DNA from: Brucella anthropi_A
GTDB taxonomy: Bacteria > Pseudomonadota > Alphaproteobacteria > Rhizobiales > Rhizobiaceae
Assembly: GCF_046630315.1 (NCBI RefSeq)
Contig: NZ_LQBD01000001.1
Location: 186,001 to 250,000 of the forward strand
Direction: 5' to 3'
Length of the DNA: 64,000 nt
Shown here: in pieces, positions 8,560 to 18,202 of the stretch
How positions within the stretch are numbered: position 1 is the first letter of the stretch
Layout: every line of letters begins with the position of its first letter
Position numbers and translations under genes: made by a program
Notes under the pieces: generated by a model
Told to the model about the DNA's origin: nothing
The model's input: the letters and a program-made list of their open reading frames with translations, nothing else
Databases searched by the model: none

Positions 8560-10038
8560 TCAGAGCTGAATCCACGCCGTTTTCAGGTCGATATATTTGT
8601 CGAGCGCATGGAGCGACTTGTCGTGGCCATTGCCGGATTGCTTGACGCCGCCGAGCGGAACCGTGTTGTCGGACCCGCCATAGGTGTTCACATGGACCAC
8701 CCCGGCGCGGATGCCCCGGACCATGCGGTGCGCGCGGGACAGGTTGCCGGTCCAGACCGCCGAGGCGAGGCCGTAATCGCTGTCATTGGCAATTTTCAAC
8801 GCATCCTCTTCCGTGTCGAAGGGGATGATCGAAAGAATCGGGCCGAAAACCTCCTCGCGGGCAAGCGTCATGCCGGGGGCGACATTGAAGACGGTCGGCT
8901 GCATGTAGAAACCGCCGGTTTCTTCGAGGATGCGCTTGCCGCCGGTGCGCAGCCGCGCGCCTTCCGAAAGCGCCTGTTCGGCGAAACCCAGATTTTTCCG
9001 AAGCTGCACATCGCTGGAAATGGCGCCGGCCTCGGTTGCAAGGCTGAGCGGGTCGCCAACCTTCATCGCGGCGGCGATGGCGCTGACTTTTTCGGCGAAT
9101 TTCTCGGCGATGGAACGCTCGACCAGAAGGCGCGAACCCGCGACGCAGACCTGGCCGGAATTGCGGAATATGCCATAGGCCGAAACTTTCGCCGCCTGCG
9201 CCAGATCGGGCGCATCGGCGAAGACGATGTTGGGCGATTTGCCGCCAAGCTCCAGATAGACACGCTTGAGGTTCGAGCGGGCGGAATATTCGAGCAGTTT
9301 GCGGCCCACGAAGCCGGAGCCGGTGAAGGCCAGAACGTCGATATCGGGATGCAGCCCCAGCGCCTCGCCGGTAACAGGTCCGGCGCCCGTCACGACATTG
9401 AGCACACCGTCCGGCAATCCGGCCTCAGTGCAAAGCTCGGCCAGCCGCAGCAGCGACAGCGAAGCGCCTTCGGCGGGTTTGAGCACGATCGAATTGCCCG
9501 CCGCCAGGGCGGGCGCGATCTTCCAGGCGCCGATCATCATCGGAAAATTCCATGGCACAATGGCGCCCACTACACCGACCGGCGCGCGGTGCACGAGGCC
9601 GAGAATATTTTCAGCCGTGGGGGCGATCTCGCCATAGACCTTGTCGATGGCTTCCGCGTAATAGCGGAACGAATTGGCGGCGCTGCCGGGCTCCGCCTTC
9701 AACGCCATCGAGATTTCGGTTCCGTTGTCCCGCACGCCGAGAACGGCAAGCTCTAGGGCATCCCGGTCGATCAGCTCAGCGATTTTCAAAAGGACCTTCC
9801 TGCGCTCGGCCGGTGCGGCTTTTGCCCATGTGCCTTTTTCGAAACTGTGCCGCGCCGCAGCGACGGCGCGGTCCACGTCAATGGCCGCGGCGGCGGCGAT
9901 TGTCGTCAGCTGCGTCCCGTCGATGGGCGAGATGACCGCCATCACATTTCCGTCGGCAGCGGGTTGCCAGCGGCCATTGATGAACAGGCCTTGCGGCGAT
10001 ACGGCTTGTTGGCGCAGACGGTTGATCTTGTCTTGCAT
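8560..10038 (-). CDS. NAD(P)-dependent aldehyde dehydrogenase
   Basis: This 492-residue protein has the aldehyde dehydrogenase landmarks: PWNFPMMIGAWK in the cofactor region, the general base in LELGGKSPN, the catalytic cysteine in NSGQVCVAGSR and the C-terminal GGVKQSGNG. It oxidises an aldehyde to the acid in the cytoplasm. The chosen ATG has GAGGA about 10 bases upstream. It follows the amino-acid/amine permease gene and ends at a terminator, which suggests that the permease substrate is deaminated to an aldehyde. It resembles betaine- or aminobutyraldehyde-type dehydrogenases, but substrate cannot be fixed. Confidence 0.88.
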   Translation of the reverse strand: MQDKINRLRQQAVSPQGLFINGRWQPAADGNVMAVISPIDGTQLTTIAAAAAIDVDRAVAAARHSFEKGTWAKAAPAERRKVLLKIAELIDRDALELAVLGVRDNGTEISMALKAEPGSAANSFRYYAEAIDKVYGEIAPTAENILGLVHRAPVGVVGAIVPWNFPMMIGAWKIAPALAAGNSIVLKPAEGASLSLLRLAELCTEAGLPDGVLNVVTGAGPVTGEALGLHPDIDVLAFTGSGFVGRKLLEYSARSNLKRVYLELGGKSPNIVFADAPDLAQAAKVSAYGIFRNSGQVCVAGSRLLVERSIAEKFAEKVSAIAAAMKVGDPLSLATEAGAISSDVQLRKNLGFAEQALSEGARLRTGGKRILEETGGFYMQPTVFNVAPGMTLAREEVFGPILSIIPFDTEEDALKIANDSDYGLASAVWTGNLSRAHRMVRGIRAGVVHVNTYGGSDNTVPLGGVKQSGNGHDKSLHALDKYIDLKTAWIQL

Positions 10039-10110
10039 GGCGGCACTATCCTCAATTCGCAAATGCAGATGCGGCGCCCTCCTTGCGGGAGAGCGCCGGA
10101 ATGTCAGCGG

Positions 10111-11562
10111 TCAGACGGTCTGGCCCGCGCCCAGCCGGGCGAAGCCTGCGGCATTGGCGCCCTTGAGGCGCAGTGCAAGCAGCAGGCCCGCAATCGCCGC
10201 CACCAGCACAAGGCCCGGCAGGAACACGGCCATGAAGCCGTTCGCACCGGCGATGCTGCCGAAATTGACGGCAATATAGATCACGAGAAGGCCAAGGATG
10301 ATGCCCGTCACCAACGGCAGGATGCGCGTGGTGAAGGGATTGCTTTCCAGCCCCGGACGACGTGCGAAAAAGGCGATGATGGCAAAGGCGGTGAAGGTCA
10401 TGAGAAGCATGATCGCCAGCGTACCGACATTGGTTGCCCAGGAAAAGAGCGCCAGGACAGGGTCTTGTCCGGTGGCCGCGAAAATGCCCACGACGACGAT
10501 TGCAATGACGGTCTGGACGACGGAGCCGACATGCGGGCTTTGATAGTGCGGATGGGTGACACCGAGCCCGCGCGGCAGCAGGCCTTCACGGCCAGCCACA
10601 TACATGTAGCGGGCAACGCCGTTGTGGAAGGCGACCACGCCTGCAAAGAGGCTGGTGACGAAGAGAAGGTTCATGACCGGGATGATCCAGTGCCCGACAT
10701 AACGCTCGGCAAGGCCGAAGAGGAAGGTCGTGGGGTCTTGCAGAGCCTGCAATTCGCCGACGAGCTTGTCGGCGCCTGCGCCATTGACCATCAGCCATGA
10801 GGTCAGCATGTAGAAAAGGCCGATGATCAGCACGGAAATATAGGTCGCGCGCGGCACGGTGCGGCCCGGATCGCGGGCTTCCTCGCTGTAGATCGTGGTT
10901 GCTTCGAAACCGATGAACGCGGCGAAGCAGAAAAGAATGCCGATGGCGGGCGTGCCGCTCAGGAAGGCGGACGGTGTGAAGGGTTCCATCGTAAGGCCGC
11001 TGTCGCCGCCGGAAAACAGGATGGCGGCGTCGATCACCAGCACGACGAGATATTCCAGAACCACGAGCACGGTGAGAACCCGCGCCGAAAGATCGACCCG
11101 GCGATAGCCGAGCACGGCAACGGCTGCGATGCCGATATAGGTCCATGCCCACCAGGGCAGGTCGAGGCCGAGGCCCGCCATGAAGCCGGATGTTGCCGCG
11201 CCGAAAAGGCCGAACACGCCGATCTGCATGGCATTATAGGCCAAAATGGCGAGAAGTGCCGCCGCGCCGCCCATGAGGCCACCCAGCCCCTGTGCGGTGA
11301 AGGCATAGAACGCCCCGGCATTGCGGATATGCCGCGCCATGGCGACATAGCCCACCGAAAACATCAACAGAACGCTGGTGACGATCAGGAAAGTGAGCGG
11401 GATGCCGGCCCCGTTTCCAAGCAGCATGGAGAGCGGCACGCCGCCGGCCACGGCAGTCAAAGGTGCGGCCGCAGAGACGACGAGAAAGGTAACAGCCGCC
11501 ACGCCGAGGCTGTTTTTTCGCAATTGATTGGCTTGTTCAGGCAGTTCGCTAGAATCGCTCAT
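10111..11562 (-). CDS. APC-family amino acid/amine permease
   Basis: The 483-residue protein has about 12-13 hydrophobic helices. Its N-terminus (NSLGVAAVTFLVVSAAAPLT) carries the small-residue-rich first helix of APC-superfamily transporters. Such proteins import amino acids or amines by cation symport or exchange. The ATG with AGGGGA 9 bases upstream was preferred over one 42 bases earlier. It is transcribed from a promoter with the shared TTAAC site, divergently from the IclR gene, and followed by the aldehyde dehydrogenase. Confidence 0.85.
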   Translation of the reverse strand: MSDSSELPEQANQLRKNSLGVAAVTFLVVSAAAPLTAVAGGVPLSMLLGNGAGIPLTFLIVTSVLLMFSVGYVAMARHIRNAGAFYAFTAQGLGGLMGGAAALLAILAYNAMQIGVFGLFGAATSGFMAGLGLDLPWWAWTYIGIAAVAVLGYRRVDLSARVLTVLVVLEYLVVLVIDAAILFSGGDSGLTMEPFTPSAFLSGTPAIGILFCFAAFIGFEATTIYSEEARDPGRTVPRATYISVLIIGLFYMLTSWLMVNGAGADKLVGELQALQDPTTFLFGLAERYVGHWIIPVMNLLFVTSLFAGVVAFHNGVARYMYVAGREGLLPRGLGVTHPHYQSPHVGSVVQTVIAIVVVGIFAATGQDPVLALFSWATNVGTLAIMLLMTFTAFAIIAFFARRPGLESNPFTTRILPLVTGIILGLLVIYIAVNFGSIAGANGFMAVFLPGLVLVAAIAGLLLALRLKGANAAGFARLGAGQTV

Positions 11563-11700
11563 GATGTTTGTTCCCCTGGATACTTGAAAAACCGCGTTCC
11601 ACATCGCGGCCGTAAAGTCGAAAGCGCTATTCGGGCAGTTTTTCTGTTGTTGAAGTCCGAATTTGCCCGGTTCATTATTTAAACCGATGCTTCAAATATA

Positions 11701-11746
11701 GACTTGCAAAGAGTCCGGGTTCCTGTCAAGTTATTTCGCATGTTAA
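11701..11746 (-). promoter_or_regulatory. Promoter with shared TTAAC..G..AA site (site B)
   Basis: TTGACA (11729-11724 on the minus strand) has TTAACATGCGAA (11746-11735) exactly 5 bp upstream, and a weak -10 (CAAGTC) 17 bases downstream. It drives the APC permease gene. The roughly 290-base divergent gap to the IclR start contains no other gene. Confidence 0.55.
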
Positions 11747-11854
11747 GTATCTGTGCCGTGCGAAGCGCCCCGCGGGAGAGTGGGGGAGGAGCTTGGGAAA
11801 CGCCGCCGCCAGGCGCGTTGGCGGGCATGGGGCTTGACCTGAGGAGGACTATGA

Positions 11855-12637
11855 ATGAGCACCATTGGCAAAGCTCTGACGCTTCTGGACGTCCTGTCGC
11901 GGCTGAACACCGTGGCCGGACTGACGGAGATTGCGCAGGCCTGCGGTTATGATAAGGCGACGACCCGCCGTTTTCTGGTCGAACTGGAAAGGCACGGCTT
12001 CGTCGAGCAGCTGGCCGACAGCCGCAAATACCGAATCGGGGCCGAGCCGCTGCGGCTCGCGCGTATTCGCGAAGCCCGTTATCCCTTTCTGGGCACGGCC
12101 CTTCCATTCATAAGGCAACTCGCCGAGCGTACCGGCGAAACCGTGCATCTTTCCGAATTTTCCAATGGGCGGCTTTCCACCATTCATGTGGAAGAATCGC
12201 CCCGCGCCCATCGGGTTTTCGTCAATGTCGGCATGATCCTGCCTTTCCACGCCACGGCGTCGGGCCTTGCCTATCTGGCAGCCTGTGCGGACGACGTGGT
12301 GGAGGCCACCGTGGCGAAATCGCTCGATACATTCACGCAATTTACACTTGCCGATCCGGGGGAAGTCCGGCAGCGCGTGCAGGAAGCGCGGCAGAACGGC
12401 TTTTCCGTCAACCGGCAGGGGCTTGAGGTGGGCGTGATGAGCACATCGGCAGCGATTCTCGCGCCTGATTCCAGGCCGGTTGGCTGCATCACGGTGGCAG
12501 CCCCCCTTGCGCGCGCCGATGACGGGGTCGTCATGCGGTATGGCGCGGACGCCCATGCCACGGCCGAGGCCATTTCCGCTGCCCTGTTCGGAGAACACAG
12601 GCACATCCGTTTCAATCAATCGAAGAGGAACGGTTGA
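11855..12637 (+). CDS. IclR-family transcriptional regulator
   Basis: The 260-residue protein has the IclR layout: an N-terminal winged helix (GKALTLLDVLSRL...AQACGYDKATTRRFLVEL, about residues 4-50) and a C-terminal effector domain with FHATASGLAYLA and GLEVGVMSTSAAI. A GGAGGA ribosome site precedes the ATG. It heads a plus-strand operon and is divergent from the APC permease, so it is a candidate regulator of both. Its stop overlaps the next start (TGATG). Confidence 0.9.
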   Translation: MSTIGKALTLLDVLSRLNTVAGLTEIAQACGYDKATTRRFLVELERHGFVEQLADSRKYRIGAEPLRLARIREARYPFLGTALPFIRQLAERTGETVHLSEFSNGRLSTIHVEESPRAHRVFVNVGMILPFHATASGLAYLAACADDVVEATVAKSLDTFTQFTLADPGEVRQRVQEARQNGFSVNRQGLEVGVMSTSAAILAPDSRPVGCITVAAPLARADDGVVMRYGADAHATAEAISAALFGEHRHIRFNQSKRNG

Positions 12638-13893
12638 TGACTGCGAATACCAATTCCCCCCGCATTCTGGTGATCGGCACGGGCGATACCAAGAGCGACG
12701 AACTGCTTTTCATGGCGGATGTCGTCGAAAGGGCCGGCGGCACGCCCGTCATGATTGATGTCAGCATTTTGGGCAATCCGCCCTATGAGCCGGCCTATTC
12801 CAAGCATGATGTGGCCGGGGCTGCCGGAACGACGGTTCAGGCGATCATCGACAGCGGCGATGAGCATAGCGCCATGGCGCTCATGGCCGAAGGCGCGACG
12901 GCTCTCGTCCGCGGCCTTTCGCAACGCGGTCAGGTCGATGGCATGATTGCGCTCGGCGGTTCGCTCGGCACCGATCTTGCGCTGGATATCGCGGCGGTCC
13001 TGCCGCTCGGCGTGCCGAAATTCATCGTTTCGACCATCGCCTATTCGCATCTCCTGCCGCCGGAGCGCATCGCGCCCGACCTCATGATGATCCTCTGGGC
13101 CGGAGGGCTTTACGGCCTCAACCCGATCTGCCGTTCCGTCCTGTCGCAAGCCTGCGGCGCGGTGGTGGGCGCGGCGAAGATGGCGGAAAAGCCCAACGCC
13201 GAAAAGCCGCTGATCGGCATGACCTCGCTCGGTTCTTCCTGTCTCAAATATATGCGCTTCCTGAAGCCGGAACTGGAAAAGCGCGGCTATGATGTCGCGA
13301 TATTCCACGCCACGGGCATGGGTGGGCGCGCCTATGAGGCGGTTGCGGCGCAGAAGGGTTTTGTCGCTGTTTTCGATTTCTGCATACAGGAAGTGACCAA
13401 TGCCCAGAGCGGCTCTGTGGTTACATCCGGGCCGGACCGCATGGAAAATGCCGGGCGGGCGGGCATACCCCAGATCATCGCGCCGGGGGCCGTGGATATG
13501 GTGGATATGCCCGCCTGGCAGAATGTGCCGGACCAGTTCCGGGATCGGCCCTATCACGCCCATAACCGGCTGATCGCATCCATCACCGTTGCACCCGAGC
13601 AGCGCCGCGAGGTGGCCCGCGTGGTGGCGGCCAAGCTGGAGCGCGCTGTCGCGCCGGTTGCCTTCATCCTGCCGTCCGGCGGCGTGCAGGAATGGGATCG
13701 CAACGGCGAACCCTTGCATGAGCCGGAGGCGCTCGATGCCTTTCTTGACGAGATGCGGGGCGCTGTTTCCAGGGCGATCACCTTCGAGGAAGTGGATGCG
13801 CATATCAATGCGCCGGAATTTGCATCGCGCGCCCTTGCGGTCTTCGACCGCTGGGTCGCGGAAGGAATTGTAGTGAAAGGCAATGTCGCATGA
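12637..13893 (+). CDS. Tm-1-like ATP-binding domain protein (UPF0261)
   Basis: This 418-residue protein begins with ILVIGTGDTKSDE, the hallmark of the Tm-1/UPF0261 family, whose plant member Tm-1 binds ATP and blocks a viral replicase. Bacterial members sit in catabolic operons and have no settled function. Glycine-rich GGSLGTDLALDIA and GGRAYEAVAAQKG lie in the two expected lobes. The ATG overlaps the IclR stop codon, indicating coupling. Many homologues are next to a TIM-barrel phosphoenolpyruvate-hydrolase-like gene; none is present here. Confidence 0.85.
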   Translation: MTANTNSPRILVIGTGDTKSDELLFMADVVERAGGTPVMIDVSILGNPPYEPAYSKHDVAGAAGTTVQAIIDSGDEHSAMALMAEGATALVRGLSQRGQVDGMIALGGSLGTDLALDIAAVLPLGVPKFIVSTIAYSHLLPPERIAPDLMMILWAGGLYGLNPICRSVLSQACGAVVGAAKMAEKPNAEKPLIGMTSLGSSCLKYMRFLKPELEKRGYDVAIFHATGMGGRAYEAVAAQKGFVAVFDFCIQEVTNAQSGSVVTSGPDRMENAGRAGIPQIIAPGAVDMVDMPAWQNVPDQFRDRPYHAHNRLIASITVAPEQRREVARVVAAKLERAVAPVAFILPSGGVQEWDRNGEPLHEPEALDAFLDEMRGAVSRAITFEEVDAHINAPEFASRALAVFDRWVAEGIVVKGNVA

Positions 13894-14549
13894 ACAAGGG
13901 CCGCATGAACAAGGCTCTCATTCTCGATTTTGGCGGCGTGGTGACACGCACATTGTTCGAGACCCACGATATTACGGAAAGGGCGCTCGGCCTTCCCGCG
14001 GGAAGCCTTGGCTGGAAGGGCCCCTTCGATCCGTCCACCGACCCGCTCTGGGTGTCGATGCAGGCGCGCGAAATCACCGAACGCGATTACTGGATGACGC
14101 GCACCCGCGAAACCGGCGCGCTTCTGGGGGAAAACTGGACGGACATGAAAACCTTTGTCCAGCGTGCGCGCGGCGCGGAACCGGAGCTGGTGCTGCGCCC
14201 GGAAGCGCGCGACGCCATCCTGAGGGCAAAGGCGGCGGGTCTGAAGCTTGCGATCCTCTCCAACGAGCTTGATCTTTTCTATGGCGTGGAGTTTCGCAAG
14301 CGTTTCCCGCTGATCGAGCTCTTCGATGTGATCGTGGACGCCACCTACACCAAGATTCTGAAACCAGACCCGCGCGCCTATGAACAGGTGTTGGCGGAGC
14401 TGGCGCTCGACCGCGCCGATTGTGTGTTCGTCGACGACCAGAAGAAAAATATCGAAGGGGCGGAGGCGGTCCACCTGCCGCATGTGCACTTCGACGTGAC
14501 CCGGCCTGCGGAAAGCTATGCGCAGGCGCTGAAAATGCTCGGAATTTGA
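13890..14549 (+). CDS. HAD-superfamily hydrolase
   Basis: The 219-residue protein shows HAD motif I in a modified form (ILDFGGVVTR, nucleophile Asp), motif II (LAILSNEL), the motif III lysine (KILKPDPRAYE) and motif IV acids (CVFVDDQKKN). This is the HAD-IA layout of small phosphatases and dehalogenases. The ATG overlaps the upstream stop by four bases; another ATG 15 bases later also has a good ribosome site. Its place before two PLP enzymes and a kinase suggests dephosphorylation of an intermediate, which is inference. Confidence 0.87.
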   Translation: MNKGRMNKALILDFGGVVTRTLFETHDITERALGLPAGSLGWKGPFDPSTDPLWVSMQAREITERDYWMTRTRETGALLGENWTDMKTFVQRARGAEPELVLRPEARDAILRAKAAGLKLAILSNELDLFYGVEFRKRFPLIELFDVIVDATYTKILKPDPRAYEQVLAELALDRADCVFVDDQKKNIEGAEAVHLPHVHFDVTRPAESYAQALKMLGI

Positions 14550-14561
14550 AAGGTTATCCTC

Positions 14562-15920
14562 ATGCGTGATTCCAATTTCCTGATCGAGAACAATGCCCGC
14601 CACCTGTGGCACCCCATGGCGCATCCGGCGGAGATGCAGGCCAATCCGCCCCGCATCGTCAATGGCGGCGAGGGCGTCTCGGTGATCGACATTCACGGCA
14701 AGAAGGTTCTCGATGCGGTCGGCGGTCTGTGGAACGTCAATCTGGGCTATTCCTGCGAGCCGGTGAAGAAGGCGATCCGTGACCAGCTCGACAGCCTGCC
14801 TTATTATTCGACCTTTCGCGGCACGACCAACTCGCCCCTGATCGAGTTATCCTATGAGCTTGTCGAATTCTTCAAGGAAGACGGGCTGACGCGCGCTTTC
14901 TTTACTTCCGGCGGATCGGATTCGGTCGAAACGGCGCTGCGGCTTGCCCGCCAGTTCCACAAGATCAACGGACAGCCGGAACGCACGAAATTCGTTTCGC
15001 TGAAAAAGGGTTATCACGGCACGCATTTCGGCGGCGCTTCGGTCAACGGCAATGCCAATTTCCGCCGCAACTACGAGCCGCTTCTGCCGGGCGTGTTCCA
15101 TCTGGCGGCGCCCTATCCCTATCGCAATCCGTTCAATACGGACGACCCGGCGGCGATTGCTGCGGCGATTGCGCGCCAGTTTGAGGATGAAATCGCGTTT
15201 CAGGGGGCGGACACCATTGCCGCCTTCATCATGGAGCCGGTGCTGGGAGCAGGAGGCGTGATTGTGCCGCATGAAAGCTTCATGCCGCTGATGCGTGAAA
15301 TCTGCGACCGGCACGGCATTCTCCTGATTGCCGACGAGGTCATCACGGCTTTCGGGCGTACCGGCGCATGGACCGGCTCGCGCGGATGGGGGGTGAAACC
15401 CGATATGATGACGACCGCCAAGGCAATCACCAACGGTTATTTCCCCTTCGGCGCGGTGATGATTTCCGACACGGTGGCGAGCGTTTTTGAGGCGAACAAA
15501 AATTCGCTCGGCGCAATCGGCCATGGCTACACCTATTCCGGCCATCCGGTGGGTGCCGCGGCGGCCCTTGCCACGCTGAAGGAAACGGCGCGCGCCAACA
15601 CGGCGGCCAATGCCGGGGCGCGCGGTGTCGAACTTATGGCGGGGCTCAATCGGCTGAAGGAAAAGCACGGGCTTGTGGGTGACGTGCGCGGCAAGGGCCT
15701 GATGGCGGCGCTGGAACTCGTTTCCGATCGTGAGAAGAAGAGCGCCGCCGCCAAGGCCGTGGTGCAGAAGGTTTATGATGTCGCCTATGAGGAAGGCGTC
15801 ATGGTGCGCACTTCCGGTGCCAATGTCATCATTTCGCCGCCGCTCATCATCACGGCAGACGATGTGAACCGCATTGTTTCCGCGCTCGATGCTGGCCTTT
15901 CCGCTGCGAAGGGACAGTGA
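14562..15920 (+). CDS. Class III PLP-dependent aminotransferase (omega-amino acid/polyamine:pyruvate type)
   Basis: This 452-residue protein starts with HLWHPMAHPAEMQ and VLDAVGGLWNVNLGY, typical of beta-alanine/putrescine:pyruvate transaminases such as SpuC. The PLP aspartate lies in LLIADEVITAFGRTG and the Schiff-base lysine in TTAKAITNGYFP. It would move the terminal amino group of a diamine or omega-amino acid to pyruvate, giving an aldehyde for the nearby dehydrogenases. It is separated by 12 bases from the HAD gene and by one base from the next PLP gene. Confidence 0.88.
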   Translation: MRDSNFLIENNARHLWHPMAHPAEMQANPPRIVNGGEGVSVIDIHGKKVLDAVGGLWNVNLGYSCEPVKKAIRDQLDSLPYYSTFRGTTNSPLIELSYELVEFFKEDGLTRAFFTSGGSDSVETALRLARQFHKINGQPERTKFVSLKKGYHGTHFGGASVNGNANFRRNYEPLLPGVFHLAAPYPYRNPFNTDDPAAIAAAIARQFEDEIAFQGADTIAAFIMEPVLGAGGVIVPHESFMPLMREICDRHGILLIADEVITAFGRTGAWTGSRGWGVKPDMMTTAKAITNGYFPFGAVMISDTVASVFEANKNSLGAIGHGYTYSGHPVGAAAALATLKETARANTAANAGARGVELMAGLNRLKEKHGLVGDVRGKGLMAALELVSDREKKSAAAKAVVQKVYDVAYEEGVMVRTSGANVIISPPLIITADDVNRIVSALDAGLSAAKGQ

Positions 15921-15921
15921 A

Positions 15922-17205
15922 ATGAGTGGAAATCACGAACTGATCGCCCGCCGGGAGCGGCTGCTTGGCCGCAACATGTCCCTGTTTTATCAGGACCCGG
16001 TGCATCTGGTGAAGGGCGAAGGGGTCTGGCTCTGGGATGCGGACGGGCGCAAATATCTCGATTGCTACAACAATGTGCCGCATGTGGGCCATTGCCATCC
16101 GCGTGTGGTGGAGGCGATCTGCCGTCAGGCCTCGATGCTCAACACCCATACGCGCTATCTGCATGAGGGAATTCTGGATTATGTCGAGCGGCTGACCGCG
16201 ACTTTCGACAAAAGCCTCGATGCGGCGATCCTCACCTGCACCGGCAGCGAGGCGAATGACGTGGCCCTGCGCATGGCGCAGGCGGTAACGGGCAAGACCG
16301 GCATCATCGCAACCGACTTCACCTATCACGGCAACACGACGGCGGTATCGCAGCTTTCGACGCGAATGCCGCCGGTGGGCGGCTATGGCGGCCATGTGCG
16401 CCATGTGCCCGCGCCGGACAGCTATCGCCCGCTCGGCGGCGAGGGGGGCGAAGCCTTCGCGCAAGCCTGGGCGGCGGAGGTGGAAAAGGCCATCGCTTCG
16501 TTGCAGGCAAGCCCGTTCGGCTTTTCCGGCCTCATCATCGACCCGTTCTTTGCCAATGAGGGTTTTCCCGATCTGCCGGAGAATTTTCTGGCCCCCGCCA
16601 TCGCTGCGGTCAGGAAGGCGGGCGGCGTGGTGATCGCCGACGAGGTGCAGCCGGGTTTCGGACGCACGGGCGGACATATGTGGGGACACCAGAAGGCAGG
16701 CATCGTGCCGGACATCGTGACGCTCGGCAAGCCGATGGCTAACGGCCACCCGGTTGGCGCGGTGGTTGCCGGTGCGGATACGCTGAATGCCTTCCGGAAG
16801 GCCTTCCGCTATTTCAACACCTTTGGCGGCAATCCGGTTTCCTGTGCTGCGGCGATGGCTGTGCTCGACGTGCTGGAGGAGGAAAACCTCCAGGCCAATG
16901 CGTTGGAGGTTGGCGCTTATGCACGCCGGGGACTGGAAAAACTGGCCCGGAAACATGGCGCGATCGGCAATGTTCGCGGCAGCGGGCTGTTTTTCGGCGC
17001 GGAACTCGTTCTCGACCGGGCGGAAAAAACACCGGCGGCAGAGCTTGCCACGCGGGTCGTGAACGAAATGCGCGAACGCGGCGTGCTGATGAACAAGCTC
17101 GGCATTCACCAGAACGCCACCAAGATCAGGCCGCCCATGCCGTTCTCGAAGGAGAATGCGGACCTCATGCTTTCCACGCTGGACGATGTTCTGGGCGGAT
17201 TGTAA
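15922..17205 (+). CDS. Class III PLP enzyme similar to amino-alcohol-phosphate phospho-lyases
   Basis: The 427-residue protein has the class III fold: YLDCYNNVPHVGHCHP near the N-terminus, VIADEVQPGFGRTG with the PLP aspartate, and TLGKPMANGHPVGAV with the lysine. The CYNNVPHVGHCHP block resembles the branch containing ethanolamine-phosphate and 5-phosphohydroxylysine phospho-lyases. The start was set at the ATG after GAAGGGA. A sugar-kinase-like APH gene follows five bases after the stop, the same pairing as animal hydroxylysine kinase and its lyase. A plain transaminase remains possible. Confidence 0.8.
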   Translation: MSGNHELIARRERLLGRNMSLFYQDPVHLVKGEGVWLWDADGRKYLDCYNNVPHVGHCHPRVVEAICRQASMLNTHTRYLHEGILDYVERLTATFDKSLDAAILTCTGSEANDVALRMAQAVTGKTGIIATDFTYHGNTTAVSQLSTRMPPVGGYGGHVRHVPAPDSYRPLGGEGGEAFAQAWAAEVEKAIASLQASPFGFSGLIIDPFFANEGFPDLPENFLAPAIAAVRKAGGVVIADEVQPGFGRTGGHMWGHQKAGIVPDIVTLGKPMANGHPVGAVVAGADTLNAFRKAFRYFNTFGGNPVSCAAAMAVLDVLEEENLQANALEVGAYARRGLEKLARKHGAIGNVRGSGLFFGAELVLDRAEKTPAAELATRVVNEMRERGVLMNKLGIHQNATKIRPPMPFSKENADLMLSTLDDVLGGL

Positions 17206-17209
17206 CGCG

Positions 17210-18202
17210 ATGGGAAACATTCTCGACAATCTGGCGGGGCGCGCCTCCGCGGCCCTTGCCTTCTGGGGCTTGCCGGAACAGAGGCCCGAACTTTTGAAAT
17301 ATCGTGAAAACGCGGTTTTCAAGGTCCGGCTTCGGGATGGCAATCCGGCGGCTCTGCGCCTGCATCGCCCCGGCTATCATGCGCGCGCGGCGCTGGTTTC
17401 GGAACTGGTGTGGATGGATGATCTGCGCAAGCGCGGCATCGCCGTGCCCCAACCGCTGGCTGCATTGGACGGTGCATTTCTGGTCGCATTGGATGCCCCG
17501 GAAGGGGCGACCTATCATGCCGACCTGATCGGCTGGGTCGACGGTGACCCGCTTGGCGAAACGGGCACGCCGCTTTTCCGGCAGGGCCGTGACCTGCCTG
17601 CGGTTTTTCATGCTATTGGCGGCGAAATGGCGCGGATGCATGAGGCTGCGGACAGGTTTTCCCGCCCGGCTGATTTCGAACGCCCGGCATGGGATGTGGC
17701 GGGCCTTTTGGGCGAGGCGCCGTTCTGGGGCCGTTTCTGGGATTGCGAGGCGCTGGGCGCGGACGACCGCATCTATCTTGCGCGGCTGCGTGAGGATTTG
17801 TCGGCGGTGCTGGCAGATCTGGCGCCGCAACTCGACCAGGGGCTCATTCATGCCGATCTGGTGCGCGAAAACGTCTTTGTGCGTGACGGCGCGGTGGCAT
17901 TCATCGATTTTGATGATTGCGGCTTCGGTTTTCGCCTGTTCGATCTGGCGACGGTGCTGTTGCGCAACAGGCGCGAGCCGGATTATCCGGCGCTGCGCGC
18001 GGCACTTCTGGACGGTTATGCAGCCGTCAGGCCCCGCCTTGCGCGGGAGTTCGGGCATCTCCCGCTTTTCCTGCTGCTGCGCGCGCTGACCTATATCGGC
18101 TGGGCGGCTGCAAGGCCGGAACTGCCCGACAATCTTGCCCGCCTCAGCCGCTATGTGGCGGACGTGCGCGCCCTGGCCGAAGAGGAGGGTGTCAGTCGTT
18201 GA
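17210..18202 (+). CDS. APH-fold small-molecule kinase (hydroxylysine/homoserine kinase-like)
   Basis: This 330-residue protein carries the APH-family catalytic loop LIHADLVRENVF (near residue 213) and the metal-binding VAFIDFDDCGFGFRLFDLA. It belongs to a group that phosphorylates hydroxyl groups of small amines such as homoserine, choline or 5-hydroxylysine. It begins five bases after the PLP enzyme, so the pair may phosphorylate an amino alcohol and then eliminate phosphate and ammonia. The last 11 bases overlap the end of the opposing hpaR gene. Confidence 0.8.
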   Translation: MGNILDNLAGRASAALAFWGLPEQRPELLKYRENAVFKVRLRDGNPAALRLHRPGYHARAALVSELVWMDDLRKRGIAVPQPLAALDGAFLVALDAPEGATYHADLIGWVDGDPLGETGTPLFRQGRDLPAVFHAIGGEMARMHEAADRFSRPADFERPAWDVAGLLGEAPFWGRFWDCEALGADDRIYLARLREDLSAVLADLAPQLDQGLIHADLVRENVFVRDGAVAFIDFDDCGFGFRLFDLATVLLRNRREPDYPALRAALLDGYAAVRPRLAREFGHLPLFLLLRALTYIGWAAARPELPDNLARLSRYVADVRALAEEEGVSR

